Shown piece after piece: positions 1-6,322 of a stretch of DNA of 7,525 nucleotides (the first letter of the stretch is position 1; each line of letters begins with the position of its first letter). The stretch comes from Clostridiales bacterium (GTDB taxonomy: Bacteria > Bacillota > Clostridia > Oscillospirales > Acutalibacteraceae). The notes under the pieces are model-generated. The model saw only the letters and a program-made list of their open reading frames with translations. It had not been told where the DNA came from and did not search any database. Position numbers and translations under genes: made by a program. The stretch lies in NCBI GenBank assembly GCA_012516295.1, contig JAAYWU010000316.1:1-7525 (forward strand). The letters are read 5' to 3'.

Positions 1-126
1 GAATATGACTGGGAAATTTGAATATTTTGAATTATAAAAAGAATAAGGCCGTCTGTTTCATCGAATTACATTCTGATTTCGTGTTATTTAACAAAAAATA
101 TTGTTTTTATTTATGCTTTATAAGTG
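1..126. other. AT-rich leader without a clear gene
   Basis: No convincing coding region is visible. Short open stretches run in from the left edge and stop at 19-21 (frame 1) and 35-37 (frame 2); either could be the last codons of an upstream gene, but neither can be recognised. I see no GC-rich hairpin with a T tract that would mark a terminator. The part from about 90 to 122 is almost pure A/T with A and T tracts just upstream of a strong -35 box, so it could act as an UP element for the promoter at 127-154. That role is inferred. Confidence 0.4.
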
Positions 127-154
127 TTGACTACAATGAAAATCAGAGTATAAT
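127..154 (+). promoter_or_regulatory. Sigma-A (sigma-70) type promoter of the operon
   Basis: The -35 box TTGACT (127-132) matches consensus at five of six positions, and the -10 box TATAAT (149-154) matches perfectly. The spacer is 16 bp. Transcription should start near 161, giving a leader of about 47 nt before the regulator gene. I found no comparably good promoter between the regulator and the lipoprotein gene, so this may drive the whole operon. Confidence 0.8.
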
Positions 155-170
155 GAACTTGTAACTGGTT

Positions 171-188
171 ATGACGACATGATGTCAT
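171..188. promoter_or_regulatory. Candidate operator for the GntR-type regulator
   Basis: ATGAC (171-175) and GTCAT (184-188) form an inverted repeat with an 8-nt spacer. A second palindrome, GACATGATGTC (176-186), is nested in it, and ATGACGA occurs twice as a direct repeat (171-177 and 187-193). TAACTGGTTA (162-171), a 4+4 inverted repeat, abuts on the left. The cluster lies just downstream of the expected transcription start and before the regulator's start codon, where a bound repressor would block transcription. Autoregulation from such sites is common for GntR proteins. That this regulator binds here is inference. Confidence 0.5.
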
Positions 189-194
189 GACGAT

Positions 195-200
195 AGGAGG
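195..200 (+). promoter_or_regulatory. Ribosome binding site that fixes the regulator start at 208
   Basis: AGGAGG sits 7 nt before the ATG at 208. An in-frame ATG at 187 would place this site inside the coding region and has no purine-rich site at the right distance in front of it, so 208 is the likelier start. Confidence 0.8.
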
Positions 201-207
201 AGCGCTT

Positions 208-936
208 ATGGACCAAATTATGCTTCCAAAATATTATATTTTGAAGCAAAAGTTGATTGAAAAGATTGATCATGAAGAGTTTAAAGAAAACGAGATGAGT
301 CCAAGCGAACGGGAATTAATCCAGCAGTACGATGTAAGCCGCATCACCGTTCGCAAAGCAATCGATGAGCTGGTGAATGAAGGATACCTGTACAAGGTGC
401 AGGGCAAAGGAACGTTTGTGAAGTCGGATGCGTATAGCCAGGACTTAATTTCGATTACAAGCTGTACGCAGGATGTTATCAATCTGGGGATGACACCCAG
501 CAGGAAAGTCATTTCGGCCTCTGTTCTTGAAGCGGATAACAAAAGATGCCGCAATTTGGAACTTGGAAAAAACGAAAAGGTATTCCGGCTGGAAAGGGTT
601 TACTATGCGGACAGCGAACCCATCAACCATACCGTAACCTATCTTCCCTATAAGCTGTTCCCCGGCATTGAGAAGTTCGATTTTTCAAAAGAATCCCTGT
701 ATAAAGTACTGGAAGAAAAGTATGATATTAAAATCACGAAAGCGAAGCGGTCTGTCGAAGCCATTCTGGCGAAAGACAAGATTGCCGAATATCTGGATGT
801 GGAACCCGGAAAGCCCATTCTTCTGTTTGGCTGTATTACGTATGGCATTTCAAACGGAAAAGAAATCCCGATTGAAAATTTTAAATGCTGCTATCGCAGC
901 GACAAATTTAAATTTTATATCAATCAGGTAAAGTGA
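208..936 (+). CDS. GntR family (HutC subfamily) transcriptional regulator with UTRA domain
   Basis: This is a 242-residue DNA-binding regulator, probably controlling this operon in response to a small molecule. Residues about 5-73 form a GntR winged helix-turn-helix: the recognition segment SRITVRKAIDELVNEGYL (44-61) is close to the family norm and the wing follows as VQGKGTFV (64-71). Residues about 80-238 match the UTRA ligand-binding fold typical of HutC-type regulators, with the LER-VYYAD-EPI strand region (128-139), SLYKVLEEKY (163-172) and a closing IENFKCCYRSDKFKF segment. Full length is normal for the family. The start at 208 rests on the AGGAGG site. UTRA domains bind varied small molecules such as sugar phosphates and histidine-pathway intermediates; here a nucleoside, base or sugar phosphate is plausible from context but not shown. 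The last codon lies 52 nt from the lipoprotein gene, so it is probably co-transcribed with it. Confidence 0.93.
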   Translation: MDQIMLPKYYILKQKLIEKIDHEEFKENEMSPSERELIQQYDVSRITVRKAIDELVNEGYLYKVQGKGTFVKSDAYSQDLISITSCTQDVINLGMTPSRKVISASVLEADNKRCRNLELGKNEKVFRLERVYYADSEPINHTVTYLPYKLFPGIEKFDFSKESLYKVLEEKYDIKITKAKRSVEAILAKDKIAEYLDVEPGKPILLFGCITYGISNGKEIPIENFKCCYRSDKFKFYINQVK

Positions 937-961
937 GCCCCTTTCATATGTCCCCCTATTT

Positions 962-977
962 TTTTATTTAAATAAAA
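962..977. repeat. 16-nt perfect AT palindrome before the lipoprotein gene
   Basis: TTTTATTTAAATAAAA reads identically on both strands and its last base starts the AGGAG ribosome binding site (977-981) of the lipoprotein gene. A C-run (952-956) lies upstream and could extend a weak hairpin by pairing with the GG of that site. It could be an operator-like site or a weak RNA structure, but AT-rich spacers give such palindromes easily. No GC stem is present, so it is not a classical terminator. Confidence 0.45.
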
Positions 978-988
978 GGAGAATCGCA

Positions 989-2191
989 ATGAAAAGAACA
1001 TTGAAAAAGGTCTTATGTTTTGCAATGGCGGCAATAATGGGCCTGTCGGCTCTGGCCGGCTGCGGCAACAAAACGGCTGCTTCAAGCGGCGCGGCTTCCA
1101 CTCCCGCAAAAAGCGACAAGAAAATCGCAATTGTCTGCGATGCCGCGGGACAGAACGATAACGGCTACAATCAGGCCGCTGTAAACGGCGCAAAGGAAGC
1201 GGCAGAGAAGTTCGGCATTCAGTACAAGGTAGTGGAACCCACTAACGGTGTTCCTGCAGCCCTGGAAGCGTTGGCGGATGACGGCTACTATGTAATCTTC
1301 AGCCTGGAATACGATTTCGACGCTTTAATCAAAGGCGTGGGCGGCGCAAAACCGATCGCGGAAAGCTATCCGGATACCACATTTGTTGTATTCAACGATA
1401 ATCCGAATGTGACTTCGAGCGGTGATGTAAAATACAAAAATGTTATTTCCGTTATGTTCGACGTTCACGAAGCCTCTTTCCTTGCAGGCAGCTTAAGCGT
1501 ACTGGTCAATGAAAATGCCAAAACACTCTTCGCAGACGGATACAAGTTTAAGGACCCGGCCAGCGGCGGCCGTGCAATCGGCTTTATCGGCGGCACAAAC
1601 TCCAACGGTATTACCGTATTCTCCTATGGCTATATCCAGGGCATCAACTATATGGCCAAAGAACTCGGTGTAAAGTATGACTACTATGCAAAATACGATG
1701 CGGGCTTTACGGATTCCGCGCTCGGCAGCACAGTAGCGGGCACGTACTATGATAAGGGCGCCAACATCGTTTACGGCGTGGCCGGCGGCGTCGGCGAAGG
1801 AATCACCTCCAAAGCAAAGGAAGTAGGCAGACTGGCAATTCAGGTCGATGCGAACAAAGACAATCAGCAGCCCGGTTACGTCCTTACAAGTGTTCTGAAA
1901 AATACCAACGTTCCGGTTGTGACGATCTGCACCGCGTTGGTTGAAAACAAACTTTCTTCCATGGAGAACTTACAGTCTTATTCCCTGTCTTCGGGCGCCA
2001 CCGGCATTACGGATTTGTCCGAAATCAGCAAGCATATCGCTTCCACCGACGCGGCAAAAGCCAAGTGGGACGAAATCAAAGCAAAGATTGCCGAGATTGA
2101 AACCAAGATTGGTTCGGAGATCAAAGTTGTCAACGCACAGGCCGGCGAGAAGTTGGACGCGTCCGCCTGCCCGAATGTGAACATAAAATAA
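989..2191 (+). CDS. BMP family (PnrA-like) nucleoside-binding lipoprotein of an ABC transporter
   Basis: This 400-residue protein is the likely extracytoplasmic receptor that delivers substrate to the permeases encoded downstream. It has a lipoprotein signal: basic KRTLKK, a hydrophobic stretch (about 8-23) and lipobox L22-A-G-C25, so Cys25 should be lipidated and anchor the protein outside the membrane. A Ser/Ala-rich linker (26-42) follows. The BMP domain begins at KIAIVCD (45-51); the family's D-x-S-F-N motif appears as D57-N-G-Y-N61, with Tyr replacing the usual Phe. Further family landmarks are F-D-x-H-E-A-S-F-L-A-G (157-167), IGFIGG (197-202), the glycine-rich VAGGVGEG (264-271) and QVDANKDNQQPGYVLTSVLKN (285-305). 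Characterised members such as Treponema PnrA and B. subtilis NupN bind purine nucleosides; the substrate here is inferred from family. AGGAG lies 7 nt before the ATG. No terminator-like hairpin separates it from the ATPase gene. Confidence 0.92.
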   Translation: MKRTLKKVLCFAMAAIMGLSALAGCGNKTAASSGAASTPAKSDKKIAIVCDAAGQNDNGYNQAAVNGAKEAAEKFGIQYKVVEPTNGVPAALEALADDGYYVIFSLEYDFDALIKGVGGAKPIAESYPDTTFVVFNDNPNVTSSGDVKYKNVISVMFDVHEASFLAGSLSVLVNENAKTLFADGYKFKDPASGGRAIGFIGGTNSNGITVFSYGYIQGINYMAKELGVKYDYYAKYDAGFTDSALGSTVAGTYYDKGANIVYGVAGGVGEGITSKAKEVGRLAIQVDANKDNQQPGYVLTSVLKNTNVPVVTICTALVENKLSSMENLQSYSLSSGATGITDLSEISKHIASTDAAKAKWDEIKAKIAEIETKIGSEIKVVNAQAGEKLDASACPNVNIK

Positions 2192-2220
2192 CGAAAACGA
2201 TGCAAGGGGCGTAGATTGAA

Positions 2221-3765
2221 ATGAGCATCATTAAGACAATCGATCTAACCAAAAAATTAGGTGATTTTACTGCAAATGACAGGATTAACATTTCAGTAGA
2301 AAAACAGGAGATTAAATGTATAGTAGGCGAAAACGGCGCGGGGAAATCCACTTTGATGAATATGCTTTATGGATTGCTACGTCCCACAAGCGGAAAAATA
2401 TTGCTCCATGACAAAGAGACTGTGATCAATGGGCCAATGGACGCTATTGCACACGGGTTGGGTATGGTGCACCAGCATTTTAAGCTGGTGCCCAGCCTTA
2501 CCGTTTATGAAAACATCCTACTTGGTACGGAATTAAAAAAGTCTTCAAAATCACCGATTATTGATCGAAAAAAGGAAATTGACGAAGTCACAAAGCTGAT
2601 TGAAAAGTACAAGTTTGAATTAAATCCTACCGATAAAATCGAGGATATCTCCGTTGGCGGAAGGCAGCGGGTAGAAATCCTCAAGATGCTGTACCGCAAC
2701 GTCGATATTCTGATCCTCGACGAACCGACCGCAGTGCTGACCCCGCAGGAAGTGGACGAGCTTTTTGTAAACCTGAAGGAACTGCGCGCACAGGGCAAGA
2801 CGATCATTGTCATTACCCACAAGCTTCGTGAAGTGATGGAATTGAGCGACAGCGTTACGGTTATCAAGCAGGGCAAGGTCGTAGGGAATGTTTTGACCAA
2901 GGACACTTCGGAAGAAGAACTGGCGCAAATGATGGTGGGCAGGGAAGTTGTTCTGACCGTACAGAATACGGCGGAAAACAAAGCATCGGAGGAAATTGCC
3001 TACCAGGTAGAGAATGTCTGCACGATTAATGACTACGGGAAGGAAGTGCTTCAGAATATTTCCTTCTGTGTGCATAAGGGCGAAATCCTTGGTGTGGCCG
3101 GTGTGGAAGGAAATGGCCAGTCGGAACTGGTGAAAGTACTGACAGGCCTCATGAAAACGACCAAAGGTAAGGTTTCCATATATGGCAAGGACGTTACAGA
3201 CAAGTGGCCGGACGAACTGCGGCAAAACGGCTTGGGGATTATTCCGGAGGACCGGTATGCACAGGGCCTTTGTGGCACAATGAGTATTGCGGATAACTGT
3301 ATCGCCGGTTATCACAACGCCCCGGATGTCTGCAAATTCGGTCTGCTGGACAGAAAGAACATAAGCAGCAAGAGAGATCGTTTTATAAAGGATTTTGATA
3401 TTCGTGTAGGCGATATCAACGGCAATGTTGGCCAGCTTTCCGGCGGAAACGCGCAGAAAATTATTATTGCGAGAGAGTTTGAAAGCAATCCAAAGCTTTT
3501 AATAGCCTGCCAGCCAACGCGCGGCGTCGATATCGGCTCCATTGAATTTATCCATAAACAGATTTTGAATTTCCGCAATAAAGGCAATGCGGTTCTGTTG
3601 ATTTCTAGTGAGCTGTCGGAGGTTATGAGCCTGTCCGACCGGATTATCGTTATGTACAAAGGTAGGATTATCGGCGAGCTTTCTCCGAAAGAGGTCAGCA
3701 GATCTGAAATTGGCCTGCTGATGGCGGGAATTCAAAATAACAAGGCAAAAGGGGCATTTTTATGA
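2221..3765 (+). CDS. Nucleoside ABC transporter ATP-binding protein, two ABC domains (NupO/YufO type)
   Basis: This 514-residue cytoplasmic ATPase powers the importer and has two fused nucleotide-binding domains, as in RbsA, MglA and NupO. Domain 1 (about 3-240) is complete: Walker A GENGAGKST (36-44), signature ISVGGRQR (143-150), Walker B with D167-E168 in ILDEPTAVLTPQE, and H-loop His200 in VITHK. Domain 2 (about 258-505) has a degenerate Walker A, GVEGNGQSE (294-302, Gln in place of the invariant Lys), a good signature LSGGNAQK (406-413), a Walker B reading LLIACQPTRGVD with Cys-Gln where Asp-Glu is expected (430-431), and Glu where the H-loop His belongs (ISSELSEV). This asymmetry is usual in the family, so hydrolysis probably occurs mainly at one site. 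The start has AAGGGG 11 nt upstream, a slightly long spacing. The stop overlaps the next gene by 4 nt (ATGA). The first ~420 nt are distinctly AT-rich compared with the rest. Confidence 0.95.
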   Translation: MSIIKTIDLTKKLGDFTANDRINISVEKQEIKCIVGENGAGKSTLMNMLYGLLRPTSGKILLHDKETVINGPMDAIAHGLGMVHQHFKLVPSLTVYENILLGTELKKSSKSPIIDRKKEIDEVTKLIEKYKFELNPTDKIEDISVGGRQRVEILKMLYRNVDILILDEPTAVLTPQEVDELFVNLKELRAQGKTIIVITHKLREVMELSDSVTVIKQGKVVGNVLTKDTSEEELAQMMVGREVVLTVQNTAENKASEEIAYQVENVCTINDYGKEVLQNISFCVHKGEILGVAGVEGNGQSELVKVLTGLMKTTKGKVSIYGKDVTDKWPDELRQNGLGIIPEDRYAQGLCGTMSIADNCIAGYHNAPDVCKFGLLDRKNISSKRDRFIKDFDIRVGDINGNVGQLSGGNAQKIIIAREFESNPKLLIACQPTRGVDIGSIEFIHKQILNFRNKGNAVLLISSELSEVMSLSDRIIVMYKGRIIGELSPKEVSRSEIGLLMAGIQNNKAKGAFL

Positions 3766-4850
3766 AAAGACTGGATTTCGGGAAACGCCTTGTCAATTCG
3801 ATTCTGCCTGTTTTGTTGGCGTTTGTGATTGGCGGAATCGTAATTTTGATGATTGGCGAAAATCCCTTGGACACATACGGAATCCTGCTCGGTAAATCAC
3901 TGTTTACCGTAAAAGGTTTTCTGAACACGCTGCATTATGCTTCGCCGCTTATTCTGACCGGCCTTGCGATTGCTGTTACATTTAAAGCGAATATCTTCAA
4001 CATGGGCGTGGAAGGCCAGCTGCTGCTTGGTGCGTTTTTCAGCGGTATTGTCGGTACCTCGCTTCCGGCCTCGCTGAATCCGGCAGCGGCCCAACTTATC
4101 TGCCTCGCGGTGGGCGTTATCTGCGGCGTCGTGTTCGCGCTGGTTCCGGCCATCCTCAAAGCGTACTGCCATGTAAATGAAATGGTTGTTACCCTGATGC
4201 TCAACTATGCGATGATCAAGGTGTTGGAATTCCTTGCAACTGGCGTGTTCCGCGACTACAGCTCCGGATACGTCTGCAAGCCGATCATCAAGGAGAATGC
4301 AATGTTTCCCCGCTTTGGGAACTCCAAGCTTACGATGTTCTTTTTTATCGCGATTCTTATATTCATCGCTATGTATGTTGTCATTAACAAATCAAAGCTG
4401 GGTTATGAAATCACCGCCATTGGGAAAAATCCGGAATTCGCGGAAGCGACCGGCATGAAAGTGCACAAGAAGATTATGATTATGATGGTTATCAGCGGCG
4501 CGCTTTCCGGCTTGGCCGGTGCGGGCTACATGATGAGCGAGCAGTTCAAATACACCCTGAGCTTTTCCGGGAATCCGGGACTCGGCTGGGACGGTATGCT
4601 GATTGCCCTGCTGGGTGGCCATTCCCCCGTCGGTATTTTGGTTGCGGCAATTTTCTATTCCGCTTTGAAGACCGGTGCGGACCATATCAATCTTTACTCG
4701 GCCGTTCCGAAAGAGATTGTTTCGGTTATTCAGGGTTTAATAATCCTGTTCCTTGCGGTGAAATTTGTAGATGAGCATACGAATATCCGGGAAAGGCTTT
4801 TCAGAAAAAAGGCCGGTAAACCCGAAACGGCCATAAGTGAGGAGGCGTAA
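3762..4850 (+). CDS. Nucleoside ABC transporter permease, first subunit (NupP/YufP type)
   Basis: This 362-residue inner-membrane permease of the BPD_transp_2 family forms half of the transport channel. Hydrophobic segments are visible near residues 12-32, 58-75, 83-100, 108-133, 139-160, 190-208, 238-256, 276-300 and 317-335. Family motifs are NIFNMGVEGQLLLGA (77-91), NEMVVTLMLNY (139-149), the cytoplasmic loop GKNPEFAEATGM (221-232) that should contact the ATPase, and GWDGMLIALLGGHSPVGIL (275-293). The C-terminal tail after about 336 is charged and probably cytoplasmic. Its ATG overlaps the ATPase stop (ATGA, 3762-3765) with AAAAGGGG 7 nt upstream, so translation is probably coupled. It should pair with the permease encoded next, and the family points to nucleosides as substrate. 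Confidence 0.94.
   Translation: MKRLDFGKRLVNSILPVLLAFVIGGIVILMIGENPLDTYGILLGKSLFTVKGFLNTLHYASPLILTGLAIAVTFKANIFNMGVEGQLLLGAFFSGIVGTSLPASLNPAAAQLICLAVGVICGVVFALVPAILKAYCHVNEMVVTLMLNYAMIKVLEFLATGVFRDYSSGYVCKPIIKENAMFPRFGNSKLTMFFFIAILIFIAMYVVINKSKLGYEITAIGKNPEFAEATGMKVHKKIMIMMVISGALSGLAGAGYMMSEQFKYTLSFSGNPGLGWDGMLIALLGGHSPVGILVAAIFYSALKTGADHINLYSAVPKEIVSVIQGLIILFLAVKFVDEHTNIRERLFRKKAGKPETAISEEA
4840..4845 (+). promoter_or_regulatory. Ribosome binding site that fixes the second permease start at 4852
   Basis: AGGAGG lies 6 nt before the ATG at 4852 and inside the last codons of the first permease. An in-frame GTG at 4837 would start upstream of this site and has no comparable site of its own, so 4852 is preferred. 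Confidence 0.8.
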
Positions 4851-4851
4851 A

Positions 4852-5766
4852 ATGGACATCATAGGAAATATTTTATATGATACCATTTATCATAGTGCCC
4901 CTATTATTTTGTGCGTAATCGGCGGTATCTTTGCCTATAAGGCAAATGTGCTCAATATTGCGCTCGAAGGCATGATGCTCATCGGCGCGTTTGTTTCAAC
5001 GCTTACCGCGTTTATGACGCAGAATATCGCGCTCGGCGTGCTGCTCGCCATGCTGGCGGCGCTGGCCTTTGGAGTGGTTTTTTCCCTTATGGGGGTTACT
5101 TTCAAGGGGAATGTAATTATTATCGGCCTGGCAATCAACCTGCTTGCCTCGGCCATTGCAAAATTTGTTCTGGTTCGGATGAATACATCCAATATCACGC
5201 TGAGCTTTATGAATGTGGCTGATCTGAAGCTCCATATTCCGGTGGTCGAAAACATTCCGCTTGTGGGGAGCATTTTAAGCGGCCATCCGCTGATCACGTA
5301 CATCAGCTTCCTCGGTATCTTTTTCATGTGGGTTTTGATGTATAAAACACGGTTTGGCATCTATGTCCGTGTGGTCGGTGAAAATGAAGACGCGGCGAAG
5401 AGCATCGGACTGAAAACCGATTTTTATAAGTATGCCGCGATTTTAATCGGCGCTGTTTGCTGCGGGCTTGCGGGGGCAAACCTTTCTACCGAACGCCTAG
5501 GCCTTTTTACCAATGATATGACCGCCGGGCGGGGATTTATCGCAATTGCAGCAATCTACTGCGGCCAGGGGTCCCCAACTTTATCCGCCATATATGCCAT
5601 TGTCTTCGGCCTGGCGCGCGCCCTCTCCGTCAATCTGAGCATCTATGCCGGTCCCGCGGCGGGACTGTTTGACGTTATCCCGTATGTCATTATGGTGTGT
5701 GTGCTTACGGTGGTATCTGTTTTGAAACATAAAAACAACAAGATAAGAGGTTTTAAGAATGAATGA
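4852..5766 (+). CDS. Nucleoside ABC transporter permease, second subunit (NupQ/YufQ type)
   Basis: This 304-residue integral membrane protein is the second half of the channel and should form a heterodimer with the product of the gene before it. It is shorter, as usual for this subunit. Hydrophobic segments lie near residues 14-28, 38-56, 60-81, 86-107, 146-164, 193-209, 227-259 and 270-291. Motifs: NIALEGMMLIGAF (35-47), the counterpart of the NxxxEG motif in the partner; GENEDAAKSIGL (176-187), the ATPase-coupling loop; and AGRGFIAIAAIYCGQGSP (225-242), a conserved stretch of this subunit. The tail KHKNNKIRG is basic and should be cytoplasmic. One base separates its ATG from the stop of the first permease, and its own last 8 bases overlap the hydrolase gene. 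Confidence 0.94.
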   Translation: MDIIGNILYDTIYHSAPIILCVIGGIFAYKANVLNIALEGMMLIGAFVSTLTAFMTQNIALGVLLAMLAALAFGVVFSLMGVTFKGNVIIIGLAINLLASAIAKFVLVRMNTSNITLSFMNVADLKLHIPVVENIPLVGSILSGHPLITYISFLGIFFMWVLMYKTRFGIYVRVVGENEDAAKSIGLKTDFYKYAAILIGAVCCGLAGANLSTERLGLFTNDMTAGRGFIAIAAIYCGQGSPTLSAIYAIVFGLARALSVNLSIYAGPAAGLFDVIPYVIMVCVLTVVSVLKHKNNKIRGFKNE

Positions 5767-6322
5767 GACAGCTCTTATTATTGTGGATATGGTAAAGGAC
5801 TTTACGGATCCGGACGGTTTGGTGTTTTATCCGCAGAATCGCGAGATTCTGCCGCGGATTGCGCAGGTTTTGGAAAAATGCCGGGAAAAAGGGAAGCTGG
5901 TTATTTTCCTTCAGCACTGCAACCGTGCGGGCAAGCCGGATGAAAAGGCGGCGGCCATGCGCCCGAACTGTGTGGAAGGAACCAGCGGCATTGAAATCGA
6001 CCCGATGCTGAAAGTGAATCCGGAGGATTATGTGATTCGAAAGCGCCGCTACAGCGGTTTCTTCGGCACGGATCTTGACCTTGTTCTCCGTGAAAATCAT
6101 ATTAAAAATACCGTAATCGTCGGAACAAAAACCAACTGCTGCATTCGGGCCACCGTTACGGACGCGTTTTATCTGAATTACAATCCGATTGTCATCCGTG
6201 AATGTGTGGCGACTAATTCAGAAACAGTAAATGAAGTACACCTCAACGATATCCAGAAATATCTGGGTACGGTTGTGGACATGAAAACATTTTTTGAGAA
6301 ATTGGATAACGGAGAATGGTAA
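5759..6322 (+). CDS. Isochorismatase-family cysteine hydrolase, substrate unknown
   Basis: This is a 187-residue cytoplasmic hydrolase of the isochorismatase/nicotinamidase-like fold, about the usual length. The catalytic triad is recognisable: Asp10 in LIIVDMVKDF, Lys95 in RKRRYSGFFGTDL, and Cys128 in GTKTNCCIRATVTDAF, where the second of the two adjacent cysteines aligns with the nucleophile. The segment RPNCVEGTSGIEIDP (68-82) corresponds to the family's P-x-x-C/H-V-x-G-T-x-G-x-E region. The D-x-H-P metal-binding pattern of true nicotinamidases is missing; the corresponding strand reads FLQHCN. Family members hydrolyse C-N or other bonds in small molecules (nicotinamide, ureidoacrylate, N-carbamoylsarcosine, isochorismate). 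Beside a nucleoside importer and a nucleoside phosphorylase, it may act on a nucleobase-derived amide or ureide, but that is inference. AAGAGG lies 8 nt before the ATG, and the gene overlaps the second permease by 8 nt. Confidence 0.9.
   Translation: MNETALIIVDMVKDFTDPDGLVFYPQNREILPRIAQVLEKCREKGKLVIFLQHCNRAGKPDEKAAAMRPNCVEGTSGIEIDPMLKVNPEDYVIRKRRYSGFFGTDLDLVLRENHIKNTVIVGTKTNCCIRATVTDAFYLNYNPIVIRECVATNSETVNEVHLNDIQKYLGTVVDMKTFFEKLDNGEW
6311..6314 (+). promoter_or_regulatory. Ribosome binding site that fixes the kinase start at 6322
   Basis: GGAG is 7 nt before the ATG at 6322 but only 1 nt before the in-frame ATG at 6316, which is too close. The chosen start gives a TAATG overlap of 1 nt with the hydrolase stop, typical of translational coupling. 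Confidence 0.7.

Noticed and set aside
90..105. AACAA-N6-TTGTT inverted repeat upstream of the promoter, considered as a terminator
   Set aside because: The stem is only 5 bp with one G-C pair and sits in nearly pure A/T sequence, where such repeats arise by chance.
187..207. Upstream in-frame ATG for the regulator at 187
   Set aside because: It would bury the AGGAGG site (195-200) inside the gene and overlap the operator repeats; the ATG at 208 has ideal spacing.
155..207. Possible purine or other riboswitch in the 5' leader
   Set aside because: The predicted leader is about 47 nt, too short for known purine riboswitches, and shows none of their conserved elements.
937..988. Spacer with a T run, considered as a terminator after the regulator gene
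   Set aside because: No GC-rich stem precedes the T run at 959-965; the only symmetry is the AT palindrome that follows it.
2620..3315. A 231-codon open frame on the minus strand
   Set aside because: It is antisense to the ATPase gene with its clear Walker and signature motifs; the translation has no recognisable fold and looks like a shadow of codon bias.
4837..4851. Upstream in-frame GTG for the second permease
   Set aside because: The AGGAGG site lies after it, correctly spaced only for the ATG at 4852, and the added residues (mostly Arg and Lys) are explained as translated ribosome binding site.
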